Origin: Schistosoma mansoni
Lineage: Eukaryota; Platyhelminthes; Trematoda; Strigeidida; Schistosomatidae
Assembly: GCF_000237925.1 (NCBI RefSeq)
Contig: NC_031496.1
Coordinates: 15,320,571 to 15,384,570, forward strand
Reading direction: 5' to 3'
DNA length: 64,000 bases
Both the position numbers and the translations under genes were made by a program. Within the stretch, counting starts at the first letter, position 1. Each line of letters opens with the position of its first letter. This document shows positions 11,046-21,726 of this stretch, piece by piece. The notes below the pieces were generated by a model that did not search any database, was not told the DNA's origin, and was given only the letters and a program-made list of their open reading frames with translations.

Positions 11046-11301
11046 TATTACTTACTTACTTATTTACACCTGTTACTCCCAATGGAGCATAGGCCGCCGA
11101 CCAGCATTCTCCAACCCACTCTGTCCTTAGCCTTTCTTTCTAGTTCTGTCAAATTGTTGTTCATTTTTCTCATGTCTGTCTCCGTTTTTCTGTGTAATGT
11201 GTTCTTTGGTCTTCCTCTTTTCCTTTGTAAGGACTTGCCTTGTGACGTAGTTGGCTGCTTTCCTCAATATGTGTCCTATCCACTTTCAGCGCTTCATTTT
11301 A
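11046..11301 (-). mobile_element. RTE LINE 3' end (SR3/Perere-3-like)
   Basis: This segment carries the 3' end of the same LINE family as 632-970 (CACCTGTTACTCCCAATGG, TTTCTCATGTCTGTCTCCG, TGTCCTATCCACTTTCAGCG). In minus orientation it is 5'-truncated and sits next to a TTACTTACTTACTTATTT run at its 3' end, the kind of short tandem tail RTE elements leave. Confidence 0.7.
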
Positions 11302-12220
11302 TTTATTAAGAAGGAATATTCTTTAGTTTGAGAGGTATATATTTATTAAAAGTATTGTAAAGATATTTTGTGTAGACGTTATATAACGAAAGTAAATCAG
11401 TAAATTGGAAAACTTTTACCCTTTTTTTAATTAGCTAACAGTAGTCATTACCGTTGACACAAATATGTAGCTTATGAGTTTGTGTTGTCCATTAAAAATA
11501 ATAACGTAGATTATACAAAAAATTAGATTTGGTTACAATACGATCTGGATGATATTAAAAATTTCATAGAATGAACTGATATTTCATTATCTGGATGATT
11601 ATTTACGTTCTTTAAAGAGTCTTTTAAACGTAAGTTCCTATCTTTAACAAAATCTTGTCTACCCTAGCAATAAACCTGATTTATATCGGAAATACTTATT
11701 CACCAGATGTCCAACAGGTCATAATATTCACCAAAGAAAACAGTCATCAATAATAATATGATCAACTTGTGATTTTACAAGTTTACATAACTGTTCCTTT
11801 TGAAACTTTGAAAAAAAAGGTAAAACTAATCAAACAAACTTGTTACTAGTTGACTAACGAAACACGAATTACACTTAGTTATATTCAATGTTAACCCTGA
11901 CAATACTTTATTGGGTTAAATAAAAGTAAAGAAAGTTTCCTAATTTTGAAAATAAGGGAACATTTTGTTATTTAATAGATAATGAAAATAAAATTTACAA
12001 AAATTCATCCATACAGTATAGTATTATTGAATGGATTTGTAATTAAGGAAGTAGATCAAATATGAGAATATTCTCTCAACAGTTCACTCTATTAAATGTA
12101 TAGAAAGATTTCTAGATATTTCATATTAACAAATGTTAATATTAACAGAATATACTTTGGTGAGTAAATTCGAAGAAGAAACAATCAATTACTAAGATGT
12201 TGATTCATCTAATGTAAACA
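11302..12220. other. Unassigned AT-rich spacer
   Basis: No gene, RNA or known repeat could be recognised. Confidence 0.4.
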
Positions 12221-12224
12221 GTAA

Positions 12225-12625
12225 CATGGTGGTTAGAGTTAGTGGACAGGAAACCCTGGACCTAGGTTTTGTGCTAGTTGGCACTCGTCAGCAACGTGTA
12301 CCTGCTCCGTGACGGATTCGATCTCGCGTCACCCAGCTCCACAGTCAGAAAATTTACCACTGAGCTTTCCGGGCCGCGACTGACCTCCTGTAGGACTGAG
12401 ATGTATTTACAATTGATTGATCACTGGATGGTAGCATGAAACCTAAGTCCACGGTTTCCTGTAGACTACCACCAACCACCATCTTATCTCAGCATAATGC
12501 ATGGAACGTCGAGTCACCTAGACTGGTGACCACATTGCAACTTGGTTGATAGGATTCAATCTGCACTAAGAAGGAGCTGACATGCATGACATTGATCACC
12601 GCCCAGTGATCAATCAATTGTAAAT
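12225..12625 (-). repeat. Two rearranged copies of the family-2 hammerhead SINE
   Basis: 12225-12400 is a minus-strand copy with the hammerhead (12245-12300), box B (reverse complement of GACGGATTCGATCTC) and box A regions. 12405-12475 is a plus-oriented deletion form in which the starting ATTGATTGATCACTGG joins directly to the ribozyme 3' half (TAGCATGAAACC). 12489-12620 is again minus-oriented and carries the start palindrome (ATTGATCACCGCCCAGTGATCAAT as two halves). The three pieces look nested or recombined rather than independent. Confidence 0.55.
12245..12300 (-). ncRNA. Decayed hammerhead ribozyme
   Basis: The reverse complement reads GCTGACGAGTGCCAAC ... CAAAACCTAGGTCCAGGG. The CUGACGA core and GUC triplet are kept. 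The GAAA segment reads CAAA, so this copy is expected to be inactive. Confidence 0.5.
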
Positions 12626-12981
12626 GTAAACGGTTGATTAGATAAGACTGAATCCAATAGTGATTATACATGTTGTAAAACTAATGAAAAATAAACATTT
12701 CCTTGTTGAATTCTTTTTGCTTTTACAAACATTTGTGTTTAAATATGTCAACATTTCGAAGAGTAGAAAACTGTAAAAAGAAAATGGACACAAGATGTTT
12801 TACGTTAATTCCAGTTAATTGTTCTCATTATAGCAGTTGACTAACTGAAGAAAATGTCAATAGAAATATATATTTCTTCATTAAATGTTCTCAGTAAAAA
12901 AAACAAATATTTACACTGAGAATATGGGACTACTAATGAACCATGGCAGTATATGAGATAAACAACAACAGTCTGTCTATA

Positions 12982-13685
12982 GTCAGTCAGCTACAACGTA
13001 AGACCAGGCACATTTATGCATCGGTCCAAGTTGCCATACCTCACTCATTAGCACAACAAGATGAACACCGAATTCATAGAAGTAGTTAATTTAGTGGAGG
13101 TAATATATAAAAGAAAGGCTGTATATAAGGATATAGTACAAGAAGAAAGACAGATATGAAGCAATTTTAATCTCAAGGTTTAAGGGAAGATAACGAGTGT
13201 ATACACCTGCGCCATTGTGATCGATTCTGAGCCATGTCACCCAGAGTCTCCAACCATTGGTTACGATAGTCACGCAGACCCCAACCAAGTTGTTTGCATC
13301 TGCCAACATGACTCAGACTAGAAGTTAGTGACTTCAAGCTCTGATGTCACGTTTTGGTTTAGCCGCCCCTAACTCTCTTCCAACCATCCCCAATACTAGT
13401 CAGCATTGCGCGTCGTGGTAATCGGTGTTCAGTTATACGTAACAAGTGGCCCAACCATCTCAGTCGATGAAGATTCATGACCTCATCAACTGATTTACCA
13501 TCATTCCCTAATACCCTGTGTCTAACCTCACTATTACTTACCCGGTTATCCCAGCAGATACGAGCAATATTTCTAAGGCATCTGTGATCAAATACTAGTA
13601 ACTTATGTGTATATTCTACTCTCAATGGCCAAGTTTCGCAGCCGTAAAGTAGATCAGAGAGAATCTGTCTACAGTGCCTCTGTGA
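12982..13685 (-). mobile_element. SR2-like LINE, truncated: RT C-terminus plus 3' UTR
   Basis: On the minus strand the RT C-terminal part (LLVFDHRCLRNIARICWD, SEVRHRVLG, LHRLRWLGHLLRITEHRLPR) spans 13640-13350. A broken reading frame follows to the end motif at about 13240, then a 3' UTR to 12982. The UTR matches 10030-10341. It is a different subfamily from the element at 6835-9861, whose equivalent motif is RLRWLGHVLRMSSQRLPR. Confidence 0.78.
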
Positions 13686-13875
13686 AATAGGTCTTATTTA
13701 CAAACACCAAATAATTAAAAAATTGCTTTGTGAAAATGAATATAATAAAGACGCTCTTATAAGAAGACTGGTTCTTAGTGAGTGTCTAATAAATTCATTG
13801 AACAAGAATTATTGTTCAATGATTATCTATATAATGCATAATCTAACATAAATAATCAAATTTAGTAAAATAATG

Positions 13876-14036
13876 AAGAGTCTGGGTTCAATTTCTGAAT
13901 GCATGCTACTGAGGAGTTTCATAGTAGGATGAATTGGCCGTTTAGTGCCTTCAGGTATTTAATGGTGGTTTAATTAAGATCAGTTCGTGAACTAAACTAT
14001 AAAGATTCTACAACCTCTCTAAATCCCCTACAATCA
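13876..14036 (+). repeat. Old SM-alpha-like hammerhead repeat (half)
   Basis: It starts at box B (GTCTGGGTTCAATTTC) and keeps a decayed hammerhead (CTACTGAGGAGTTTCATAGTAGG, read as CTGAGGA with an altered stem II) near 13908-13958. It ends with the family terminus (CAACCTCTCTAAATCCCC). It is much more diverged than the copies near 19-20 kb. Confidence 0.5.
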
Positions 14037-14682
14037 AATAAACAATTTTACTTCCGATGGGTACATTACCGTACACAATGTATAATCTAAAAAATGATAT
14101 AAAGTAAAGATTTCATAATGGAGTCTAAGCACATATTGCACATTTCATTTACCATTTAGTTTATTGACTTTCGATACTATATATCAATATTAACCATTAA
14201 AATGCTGGAATGAGGACAATATGTTTTGAATAGTAACAAAAATCGTTTCCTGTGACAGTATTTTAATTGATTATAAACATTTTTCTTTCGAAAAAGGGGA
14301 GATGAAATTCCTTACAAGTCAATAACCAGTTTAAGAAAACAAATTAATCACGTGAAAGGTAAATTGTGAAACTGAGAATCTAAACAGAAAAAAAATCTGA
14401 TTTCATTCAAGAGTTTATCTGTTCTATCAATTTTTGTCAATGAACATCAAAAATTTCTATTATTGACTCCCTGCTGACTGCTAACGGTCACTTGGCAACA
14501 CAACTATTTCTATCACCACGAGTTAGTTATCAATAATTAGTGAATAAACAAGAAAATTGAATCAAAATTTTCTGTAATTTTATAACATCTTAGTCAAGAA
14601 AATATTTTGCAATTAAAATCAAGGTAATAACAGTCTAAAACTAAAACTTGTGATTAAGTTATAAAGTATAACCCTCACATGA
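14037..14682. other. Unassigned AT-rich spacer
   Basis: Nothing was recognised. Confidence 0.4.
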
Positions 14683-14718
14683 TTTTGAGATGGCGGGGAA
14701 GATTTGTAGCTCGGGTGG

Positions 14719-15396
14719 ATGACAACAAGACTGCTGAAAACCTTCGGAATAGGTGTTGCCCACAAACCAACAAAATCCCTCTATTCAATCTTATGCAAAC
14801 CAAAGGATGAAATGGCAAAAAAAGACAAACCAAACATCATCTACAAAATAAATTGTGTCAACTGCGACAAACACTACATCGGACAAAGCGGACGCTCCCT
14901 TCATCTTCGCCTGCACGAACATCAATTAGCAGTCAAACGCCATGACATGTCTTCACTCATATCAATGCACGTGGACAACTGCGGACACACATTCGACTGG
15001 AAAAGCGTGGAGACTTTGGGTAGAGGCAAATCCAAAAACATCAGAGAATTTTTAGAAGCTTAGCACTCAGGTCAATCAGCAATAAACAAGCACATTGAAA
15101 TCAATCCAATTTATCAACCAATCAGGAAAATTATGCAGAAACATAGGAACAAAAATAAAACCAATGGGAGATACAACCAAAACAAAGAAATAAACAATTA
15201 CAGATTTAAGGTCAATAAGAACCAATCAACATCGAGGTGCACAGGACAAGCTGTGAATCACATGTGGAAAAATTCAAACACTGCACCTCTACCCGAAGTT
15301 TGTGCTGATGATGTCGTTCAAAAGAACGATAAAAGCTTCACGACCAAACCATCTAGCTCAGAGAACAAAACTCCATCAAAGCGTAACCGTACATAA
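14719..15396 (+). pseudogene. Penelope-like GIY-YIG endonuclease (partial)
   Basis: The 114-codon frame contains the GIY-YIG core: NIIYKINCVNCDKHYIGQSG, followed by the conserved arginine and EH pair in RSLHLRLHEHQ. The CVNC and later CGH residues form the Cys/His cluster typical of Penelope endonucleases. After a stop at 15061-15063 the same frame continues with recognisable family sequence (HSGQSAINKHIE, YQPIRK) and then a lysine/asparagine-rich tail to 15396. The upstream RT is missing. The domain nicks target DNA in intact relatives; this copy cannot be autonomous. Confidence 0.78.
15302..15346 (+). ncRNA. Hammerhead-like motif in Penelope element
   Basis: CTGATGA is followed by a perfect stem (TCGTTC, loop AAAA, GAACGA) and TAAAAGC where GAAAC would be expected. 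The related copy at 61788-61857 has GAAAGC at this place. The motif fits the minimal hammerheads described in Penelope-like elements, but here the core is altered and probably inactive. Confidence 0.45.
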
Positions 15397-15400
15397 TTCA

Positions 15401-16393
15401 TTTCAAACTTTAGTGGAGCTCTCATTTCCCTATTTATTTTATTGTTAAATATGAAATGATTAATTGTGGTTATACTAAAGTGATTAACGCTTATACTTCC
15501 CCTTCTGGTTAAACTCCATCATGTATATTAGTATAGAGTTGTGAAGATTTAGGCAACTGCTGAAAAACTGAAAACAGTCGGTGGCTGTTTTAATCTAGTA
15601 TAGGATTAGAAAGGATATATGTTGATTAATTGTCTAGCAGTAAATAATATAATCTATACCAAGTCCGCAGTAGTAATAAAATCCTATTGATGAATTTGTA
15701 GTGTCTCTATTGCTTCAAGTGAATAGATGTTGCATTCACTATATTTTGTAGTTACTTGGCTAATCATCAAAAAACCCTGGATCCTGGCATTTTTGCTAAT
15801 AAGATCTTATTTGCGCGGTCTGTCTTCAGTCTTGTTTTTGAATGATGGATTTCATGAATTTCAAACCCAAATAATGCACGATCACAGCCAAAGGCGTTTC
15901 TGTGGTGATATTTGGACATGCAGGGAAGAGATTATCCCTTGTTACTGAATAACGACAAGTGTCTAGCTCATCTCTTAGAATAATAGTCAACATACAAATT
16001 AGTCGATATAATCTGATCTACAATAAGGATGTGACTGACATTTTGAAACGCGAACCAATGTAAGCCAGTTCAATTGCTGAAAATTGAAGTGGTCACTATA
16101 GGATTTTCCGTACAGTCTACAAAACAGTAGAAAGCACTGAACCAGAACATAAGTATTAATCAATAGCTTCTAGTTTTAATGTGTCCTAGTTACTATTAAT
16201 GAGTCTGCAATTGTAATTAACTTAAAACTATTTTTGTTAATTTTTTAACCGGAAAGTGATTCAGTCTCAAGTTGTTTGATAAGTGTTAGTTACATAGTTA
16301 GCTATTTGTTCGTTTTCCCTACCGATTATTTGTCTAAACTTGAAATTTAGTTACCTAGGTCAAATTGAATTTTTATTTTCACCTTCTATTATA
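15401..16393. other. Unassigned spacer
   Basis: No gene or known repeat was recognised. Confidence 0.35.
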
Positions 16394-16394
16394 G

Positions 16395-16639
16395 ACGTAA
16401 TACAAATGTCTAACATATTAATAAAATTCATATCTGAAAATATTGGCAAGGGTTTATATGATATATTGATTTATATGAATTATCATGAACACACATTCAC
16501 TAGTATCTCTATTTTTAAAAGGTTAACTCAATGTATAAGAATCTGTGATCGAAGCTTCTGGTTTGGTTTACGCAGTCATTTAATTTACATTTCTTTTCAT
16601 GACACTTTTCGAAAACACTGTTTTAAAGAATCCAAATAG
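16395..16639 (+). other. Possible orphan exon, unrecognised
   Basis: A pyrimidine-rich acceptor (TTTTCACCTTCTATTATAG) precedes an open stretch of about 80 codons with a protein-like composition (KFISENIGKGLYDILI). No homologue is recognised and no neighbouring exon could be joined to it. It may be chance in AT-rich DNA. Confidence 0.15.
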
Positions 16640-17408
16640 AATTATTTGTTTGTTATTTAAGTCTATGCATAAACACAGTTCATTTCAATCAAAATGTTAA
16701 ACATTCTTGAAATTTTCTATTGTTTAATGTATCCTAAAAGCTTGCTCCAAATTAGAAAAACTCTTCAATAGTTGTTTTAACTGTGAACAATTTTAAGAAC
16801 TATGACAACATACATAATAACACTTTCTAATAGATAAATTTCATATGTTAAAGTACCAAGTTCATCTGTGTTATATCCCGTGGAGATTTATGAATGGTAA
16901 CTTTGGGAACTATTTATGGACCAATATGATGTGTATATTTCCTATTTTTTAATTGTTAAGTAACTAAACTATTCATATTCGTGTCCCTCTTATTATAGGC
17001 TTGATTTTGGCCTAAAGACTATTATTATACGATTTACCATTCCTGAGTTATACCGTGTCTATTAATTACTATTCCCCCTATTCACAGACACATTTGGCTA
17101 AATCTTGTACAAATGTTATTTTCTATTTTATGGTACGACGTGGTCAGTTTGTTTGGTATATAAACCCAGTATGTTTGAGAATAATGATTCATATTGCAGA
17201 GGCTGTTATTGATGTTCTGGAATTAACTGTCTGGGCTAGGCAGATAGCAGACTGATAAGTACTCAAGACTGCTCATATGGCTTTTGTGTATCATTGCTCT
17301 GATCGACAATTCACTCCTCTCTGATTGGCGGAGATCATCACGTTCATATATAACAGGGCACGCACTCACTCGATATAACAATCTGAGCGTAAATATTTTA
17401 AATATTTT
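16640..17408. other. Unassigned spacer
   Basis: Nothing was recognised. Confidence 0.35.
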
Positions 17409-17730
17409 AATGACATTGTGGTGTGGGTTGCTCACATCCACATAAGTAGTATATGATGATGTTCAGGCAGATAATGTATTTCACTAGAAGATCGATAACG
17501 AAAGAACGGAAGCGAAACGCAATCGGTATGAAAATGCATGGATAATAATAATCGGAGACTATGGACTGATATTTGCAGAAGGAACCGTCAAGATTAAAAC
17601 AATTGATTGGTAGTTTGCAAATTAACTGTTTACTGTATAGTTATCGGATTTTAGTGAGATAGTCTGTAATTTCTATGTCAAATACATTCAATTGTTCCCA
17701 CTCATGTTCTGTCCATTACAACATTATTAG
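17409..17730 (+). repeat. Dispersed ~310-bp repeat, copy 1
   Basis: This segment aligns by eye with 21727-22040 in the same orientation. Shared blocks include AAGTAGTATATG, GAAGAYCGATAA, CTGATATTT.CAGAAG, CAAATTAACTGTTT and GAGATAGTCTGTAATTT. No coding capacity, tRNA boxes or terminal repeats are evident. The class is unknown. Confidence 0.6.
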
Positions 17731-18539
17731 ATTGGAAATGATTTAAATCATCCCATTGTTGATAGTTATAACTGAAATTGTAATCAGTCTTCTATTCTGC
17801 TTCATCTTATATTGTTTTTCATTCAATAATCACAAGATAATTTTCTGCATACCTTCCTTCATACATTCCTTAGTTGATCAATAATTCTGTGTTTTTTTTT
17901 TAATTCAGATGATGAAAGTATTCATCTTTAACATTAACTCTATGTTTATATATATATATACTCTGATGGTAACACCAATAAATTTTCGTTAAAGGTGATA
18001 AGATTTTTTATGATTTCTAGATAGTTTAGTGAGATTATTATTAAAATATTGATATAAACACTACCTAACTTATTCAAAATCTATATTTTAACAAAGCAAT
18101 GCAAATTATTAAGCAATTGATGTATCATTGATGTTCCATTATTATGAGTAGATTTAAAGTTTTTCATATGAAATGAGTTGATCTAAAATATTTTCTTCAT
18201 AGAATAATGATGACTGACGTGCATCAGTAATCTAATGAATGAGACTGTGAGTAAGGGGTGTAAGTTACAGTGTGAAAGATAATAAAAAACCCTGTTTCCT
18301 GGTAAATTCAGCTGAAACTCATAAGGTGGAATGTAACATAGGTTTAGGAATTTATTCTTGATTACTTGCCGACTACTTATATGAATTGGTAACATTGGTG
18401 TTAGAGGTTGTAGTATCAGTTTATTTGTTAAGCCCATATACTTTATCCTAGCTACTGGCCAAGCCAATTCGCCTGTCATGAGTCATATTTTGATCTTGTT
18501 CATTATTCGCTTATTAACCTTGGCTATACTTTTACATGA
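17731..18539. other. Unassigned AT-rich spacer
   Basis: A (TA)n run lies near 17948-17962. Nothing else is recognised. Confidence 0.35.
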
Positions 18540-18880
18540 GCATATATGTGTACACTTCGTATCTTATTCATCATATGTCTGTCACTCATTTTTGTCCGAC
18601 TATAAATGTTGATTAACGCTTGCTTACATCGAGTTGGCTTCCCCGCCATCTCCAATACGCATTATCTTTCGCTTCGCTCTCGAGTTGGCTTCCCAGCCAT
18701 CTCCACTATGCATCATCTTTGCTTCGCTCGCTTACATTTGTTCATGTGCCCACAGCTTTCTAGTCTGCATCATTCATCAATAAAAATGTAGTTGCCGCTT
18801 CCCTTTTGCCTTCTGATTTTATACACCGTTAAGATTGGTATAATAACGGTTATCGAAGTGAACTATTATTGAAGCACGGC
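18540..18880 (+). repeat. LTR-like remnant with internal tandem duplication
   Basis: A TATA box (GACTATAAATG, 18599) is followed by a poly(A) signal (AATAAA, about 18780) and GTTGCCGCTTC, the same order as on the minus strand at 4890-5230. Between them, a unit of about 55 bp beginning CGAGTTGGCTTCC is present twice (18629-18683 and 18681-18735). This appears to be an old, broken solo LTR. Confidence 0.4.
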
Positions 18881-18985
18881 ACTACAAAACTGGTTAGCCT
18901 GACATGCGAAGACGCTACAAGGTGATTGGTTTAGTGACCGATAAAAGTTAGGTATGAGGAGGCAATTGATTAAACTTAATAATAT

Positions 18986-19275
18986 CATCATAAGGGGTTT
19001 TGTGGAGATTTCAGTATTTTCATATTTGAAATCATGAGTCAATTGAAGCTAGATCACCATGGAAAACCTAGAAGAACTGGACGGCCGTTTCGTCCTATTA
19101 TGGGACTCCTCAGCAGTGCGCATCCACGATCCCACCTCGATAGATTCGAACCTAGGACCTATCAGTCTCGTGCCAGAGCACTTGACCGATAGACCAATGA
19201 GCCGGCATCCGACGGTGTTAATGTCTAACTTCAACCAATCCACGAAGTTTGAGCACTTGTTATTACTCATCCATA
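18986..19275 (-). repeat. SM-alpha-like hammerhead repeat, single minus-strand unit
   Basis: It starts at the family terminus (AAGGGGTTTTGTGGAGATTT), then TTGAAATCATGAGTCAATTG, the antisense hammerhead (19072-19124), box B (reverse complement of GGTTCGAATC with changes) and box A near 19190. It ends in the family's distal part (GTGTTAATGTCTAACTTC). The inverted second arm is missing. Confidence 0.7.
19072..19124 (-). ncRNA. Hammerhead ribozyme with intact core
   Basis: On the minus strand: GCACTG, CTGAGGAG, stem II GTCC/GGAC around CATAATA, GAAAC, GGCC, GTC, CAGTTC. All conserved core bases are present. Stem I pairs over at least four bases. It is among the best-preserved cores of this family in the window. 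Confidence 0.72.
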
Positions 19276-19649
19276 AACTCGGCATTTAGCTACCACTGAT
19301 TACAAAGTACATAGCACTGTTTCTCTGATTAATTTCATGTTTAACAAATAATATACAAAAACATGATAATTATCATCAAGATAAGAGAATCGGTGTGAAT
19401 TATTTAAATCTGATGATAGATTATCACAAGTTGACATTAACTGAAGGAAAACTAATTTTATATTCAGTCAATATCCACCAATCTCATTAACTTGGTAAAA
19501 ATCACTCAGTCATAAGTGACAAGCTGTCAAACATATTCTCGAAATTTAAATGTAAATTCACGAATTTTATAGAGGTAATAAACAATAATATCAGATTTTA
19601 TAGTTGAAACCATGAGTCAATCAAAACTAGACCACCATGGAAAACCCGG

Positions 19650-19699
19650 AAGCATAGGACCACCGTTTCGTCCTGTTGTGGGACTCCTCAGCAGTGCGC
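19650..19699 (-). ncRNA. Hammerhead ribozyme, minus arm of foldback element
   Basis: The reverse complement gives GCGCACTG, CTGAGGAG, GTCCCACAACAGGAC, GAAACGG, TGGTCC. The core CUGAGGA and GAAA are present, and GTC occurs within GGTCC. Stem I is weakened (CACTG against CTATG). Confidence 0.55.
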
Positions 19700-19949
19700 A
19701 TCCACGATCCCGCCTCGCGAGATTCCAACCCAGGACCTATCAATCTCGAGCGTGAGCGCTTAACCTCTAGATCACTGAGCTGGCCGGCATCCAACGGTGT
19801 TAATATCTAACTTCAACCAATCCACGAAATTGAGCAACCGTCCACCATTGTATTCAGTGAGTTACTATCCCACAACAGATCTAGTTGAACTCCCACTGGT
19901 CACTGCTGATAGGTAGTGGGTTCGAATCTCGCGAGTCGGGATCGTGGAT

Positions 19950-20000
19950 GCACACTGCTGAGGAGTCCCACAACAGGACGAAACGGTTGTCCTATGCTTC
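19950..20000 (+). ncRNA. Hammerhead ribozyme, plus arm of foldback element
   Basis: It has the same structure as the minus-arm copy (CTGAGGAG, GTCC/GGAC, GAAACGG, TTGTC, CTATGC). The core is intact and stem I is weak. It can pair along its length with the minus arm. Confidence 0.55.
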
Positions 20001-20144
20001 CGGGTTTTCCATGGTGGTCTAGTTTTGATTGACTCATGATTTCAACAATAAAATTACTAAAATCTCCACAAAACCCCCTTCTGATAATGTTATCAGATGT
20101 TTGTCACAACGTATCGTAAATCGATTGAACTTTGAATAATAAAG

Positions 20145-20538
20145 TAATTGAATTCTCAATCAATGGTTTAGATGTGAAGCAATCATCATGGAACCTGGAA
20201 GTCCTTTGTCCCTACTCTACCTTGAATCGTGAGTGTAAAATGTTAATTATTTTCAAATTTTACCGTAACACTCATACAGTACTCCATGATTCTGATTATT
20301 TCTTTTGCATACTTCAATCGAGGTAAAAATTAGCTTCACGATAAAAACTAGTGATTTTTGTTTTTTTTACTGGTATTTTTTGTCTATTCCGGAGCCCAGA
20401 ATATCTGACTGTACTGAATTACTTAGGATAGCATTGATTGAAGCCGAAAATTTTCAAGATCCCAAACGGTTTATAAACCTAAGCATTAAAGTAACTGAGT
20501 GCGACTTGACTGATAACAAGAATATAACTCCTATCTAA
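20145..20538 (+). other. Possible terminal exons of an unrecognised gene
   Basis: Two open stretches can be joined. One covers about 20145-20233 (EFSINGLDVKQSSWNLEVLC) and ends at a GA|GTGTAA donor-like site. The other begins after a long pyrimidine tract and CCCAG near 20399 and runs to a TAA at 20536 (ELLRIALIEAENFQDPKRF). The join keeps frame. No homologue is recognised, the first acceptor is poor and no upstream exon was found. It is either a real 3' gene end or chance. Confidence 0.22.
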
Positions 20539-20881
20539 TCAATATAATTAGCTTATCTTCGGGGTGAACCAAAGAAACTTTATTGAGAGGACTGAGAAAC
20601 ACAAAACTATAAATACTCTGTAATGTCTAGGCACAGTATCTCTATATATTTTTATTAAACTCAGTCTCCTCACTCTAAAAACTAAGGATACGTGTAATTT
20701 TCCGTTTGTTACTTAATTTTTCATTTTGTAAATATTTATGACTGTGAAAGCCTGTTGGCTTTGATTCCGTATTTTCACCACCCCCCCTTTAATGCAATAG
20801 ATCATTTATTTTTATTTATTCAAAATAATAATAATAATAACAGAGGAGAAAAGTGAAATAGGCAGTCACTTATTTTTATAA

Positions 20882-21017
20882 AGTTGAGATCATGAGTCAA
20901 TTGAAGCTAGATCACCATCGAAAACCTGGAAGCACTGGACGGTGGTCTAGCTTCAATTGACTCACGATCTCAACTATATAAAAAAAATTACTAAGATCTC
21001 CACAACCCCCCTTCTGA
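20882..21017. repeat. Collapsed SM-alpha-like palindrome
   Basis: The arms 20882-20917 and 20940-20975 are reverse complements (AGTTGAGATCATGAGTCAAT against ATTGACTCACGATCTCAACT). They are followed by the family end (CTCCACAACCCCCCTTCTG). The hammerhead and tRNA part are gone, so only the two inverted ends joined head to head remain. Confidence 0.7.
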
Positions 21018-21726
21018 TTTTCCCAATTTACGAAAAGATGGAATTTAATTGAATAGAAAAACATTTTATAGGTTTAACCAGTTTATCTTATACCTTAACA
21101 CCTACACAAGTGATTGTTAAATGTAATCACTACAATAGAATAATTATTCATTTCAACCTCTGGTTATCACTCAATTATCTCTGTTCATCTGTAATACCAT
21201 TGATGTCAATTTTTTAGGTTAATTTACAACCGGAAATAAGAATTCATTTAAACGAACTGATTAGGTCAATGAATTTTTCAAAACTTTACTTATTACAGAA
21301 ATATGAAAAATTGACATAACTGATTAAAATCTGTTTACCTATGAAGCATCTCTCAGAATTCATTAAAGATGATTGATACTTCAATAAATTCTCAATCATT
21401 TAATGTCAATAAATCTGACATGATGTTTACTTATTCATTCAATAATTAATAACACTTTCAACTGTTAGTATTAAACGAATCTTTGTATGGTATTTAATGA
21501 GTGCTGTAAGTTATGCTTATTTTAATCAAATACAGTAGCCAGTAGCTGACTATCCTAATATTGAAATAAAATCATTTCTCAATTTCAATTATAATTGATC
21601 ATTAGATGGCTTTTACATTCTCATCATTTAGAAACACTTGACTGATTTTTAATCATATTAATGCGCTTGATATGGGTCGTAAACCCAATGTAAATCATAA
21701 GTAAATTGAAACGAAGTAGTTTTTTA
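21018..21726. other. Unassigned AT-rich spacer
   Basis: Nothing was recognised. Confidence 0.35.

Larger units (their letters stand above)
14683..15400 (+). mobile_element. Penelope-like element, 3' part
   Basis: A short leader-like motif (GAGATGGCGGGGAAG, 14689-14703) is followed by the end of a Penelope-like ORF with a GIY-YIG endonuclease (14719-15063). The family 3' region with a hammerhead-like motif (15302-15346) follows, then the terminal motif AGCTCAGAGAACAAAACTCC (15356-15375). The RT domain is absent, so the copy is internally deleted or 5'-truncated. Penelope-like elements are known to carry hammerhead motifs in their terminal repeats. Confidence 0.75.
19590..20087. repeat. SM-alpha-like foldback element, nearly complete
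   Basis: The minus arm (19590-19830) contains the terminus, hammerhead, box B, box A and distal part. A central section runs to about 19917. The plus arm (19918-20087) repeats box B, the hammerhead and the terminus CTCCACAAAACCCCCTTCTG. The arms are almost perfect reverse complements over roughly 140 bp, including shared private variants such as GTCCTATGCTTCC. The second arm therefore arose by inverted duplication of the first, or the arms have been kept alike. Confidence 0.75.
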
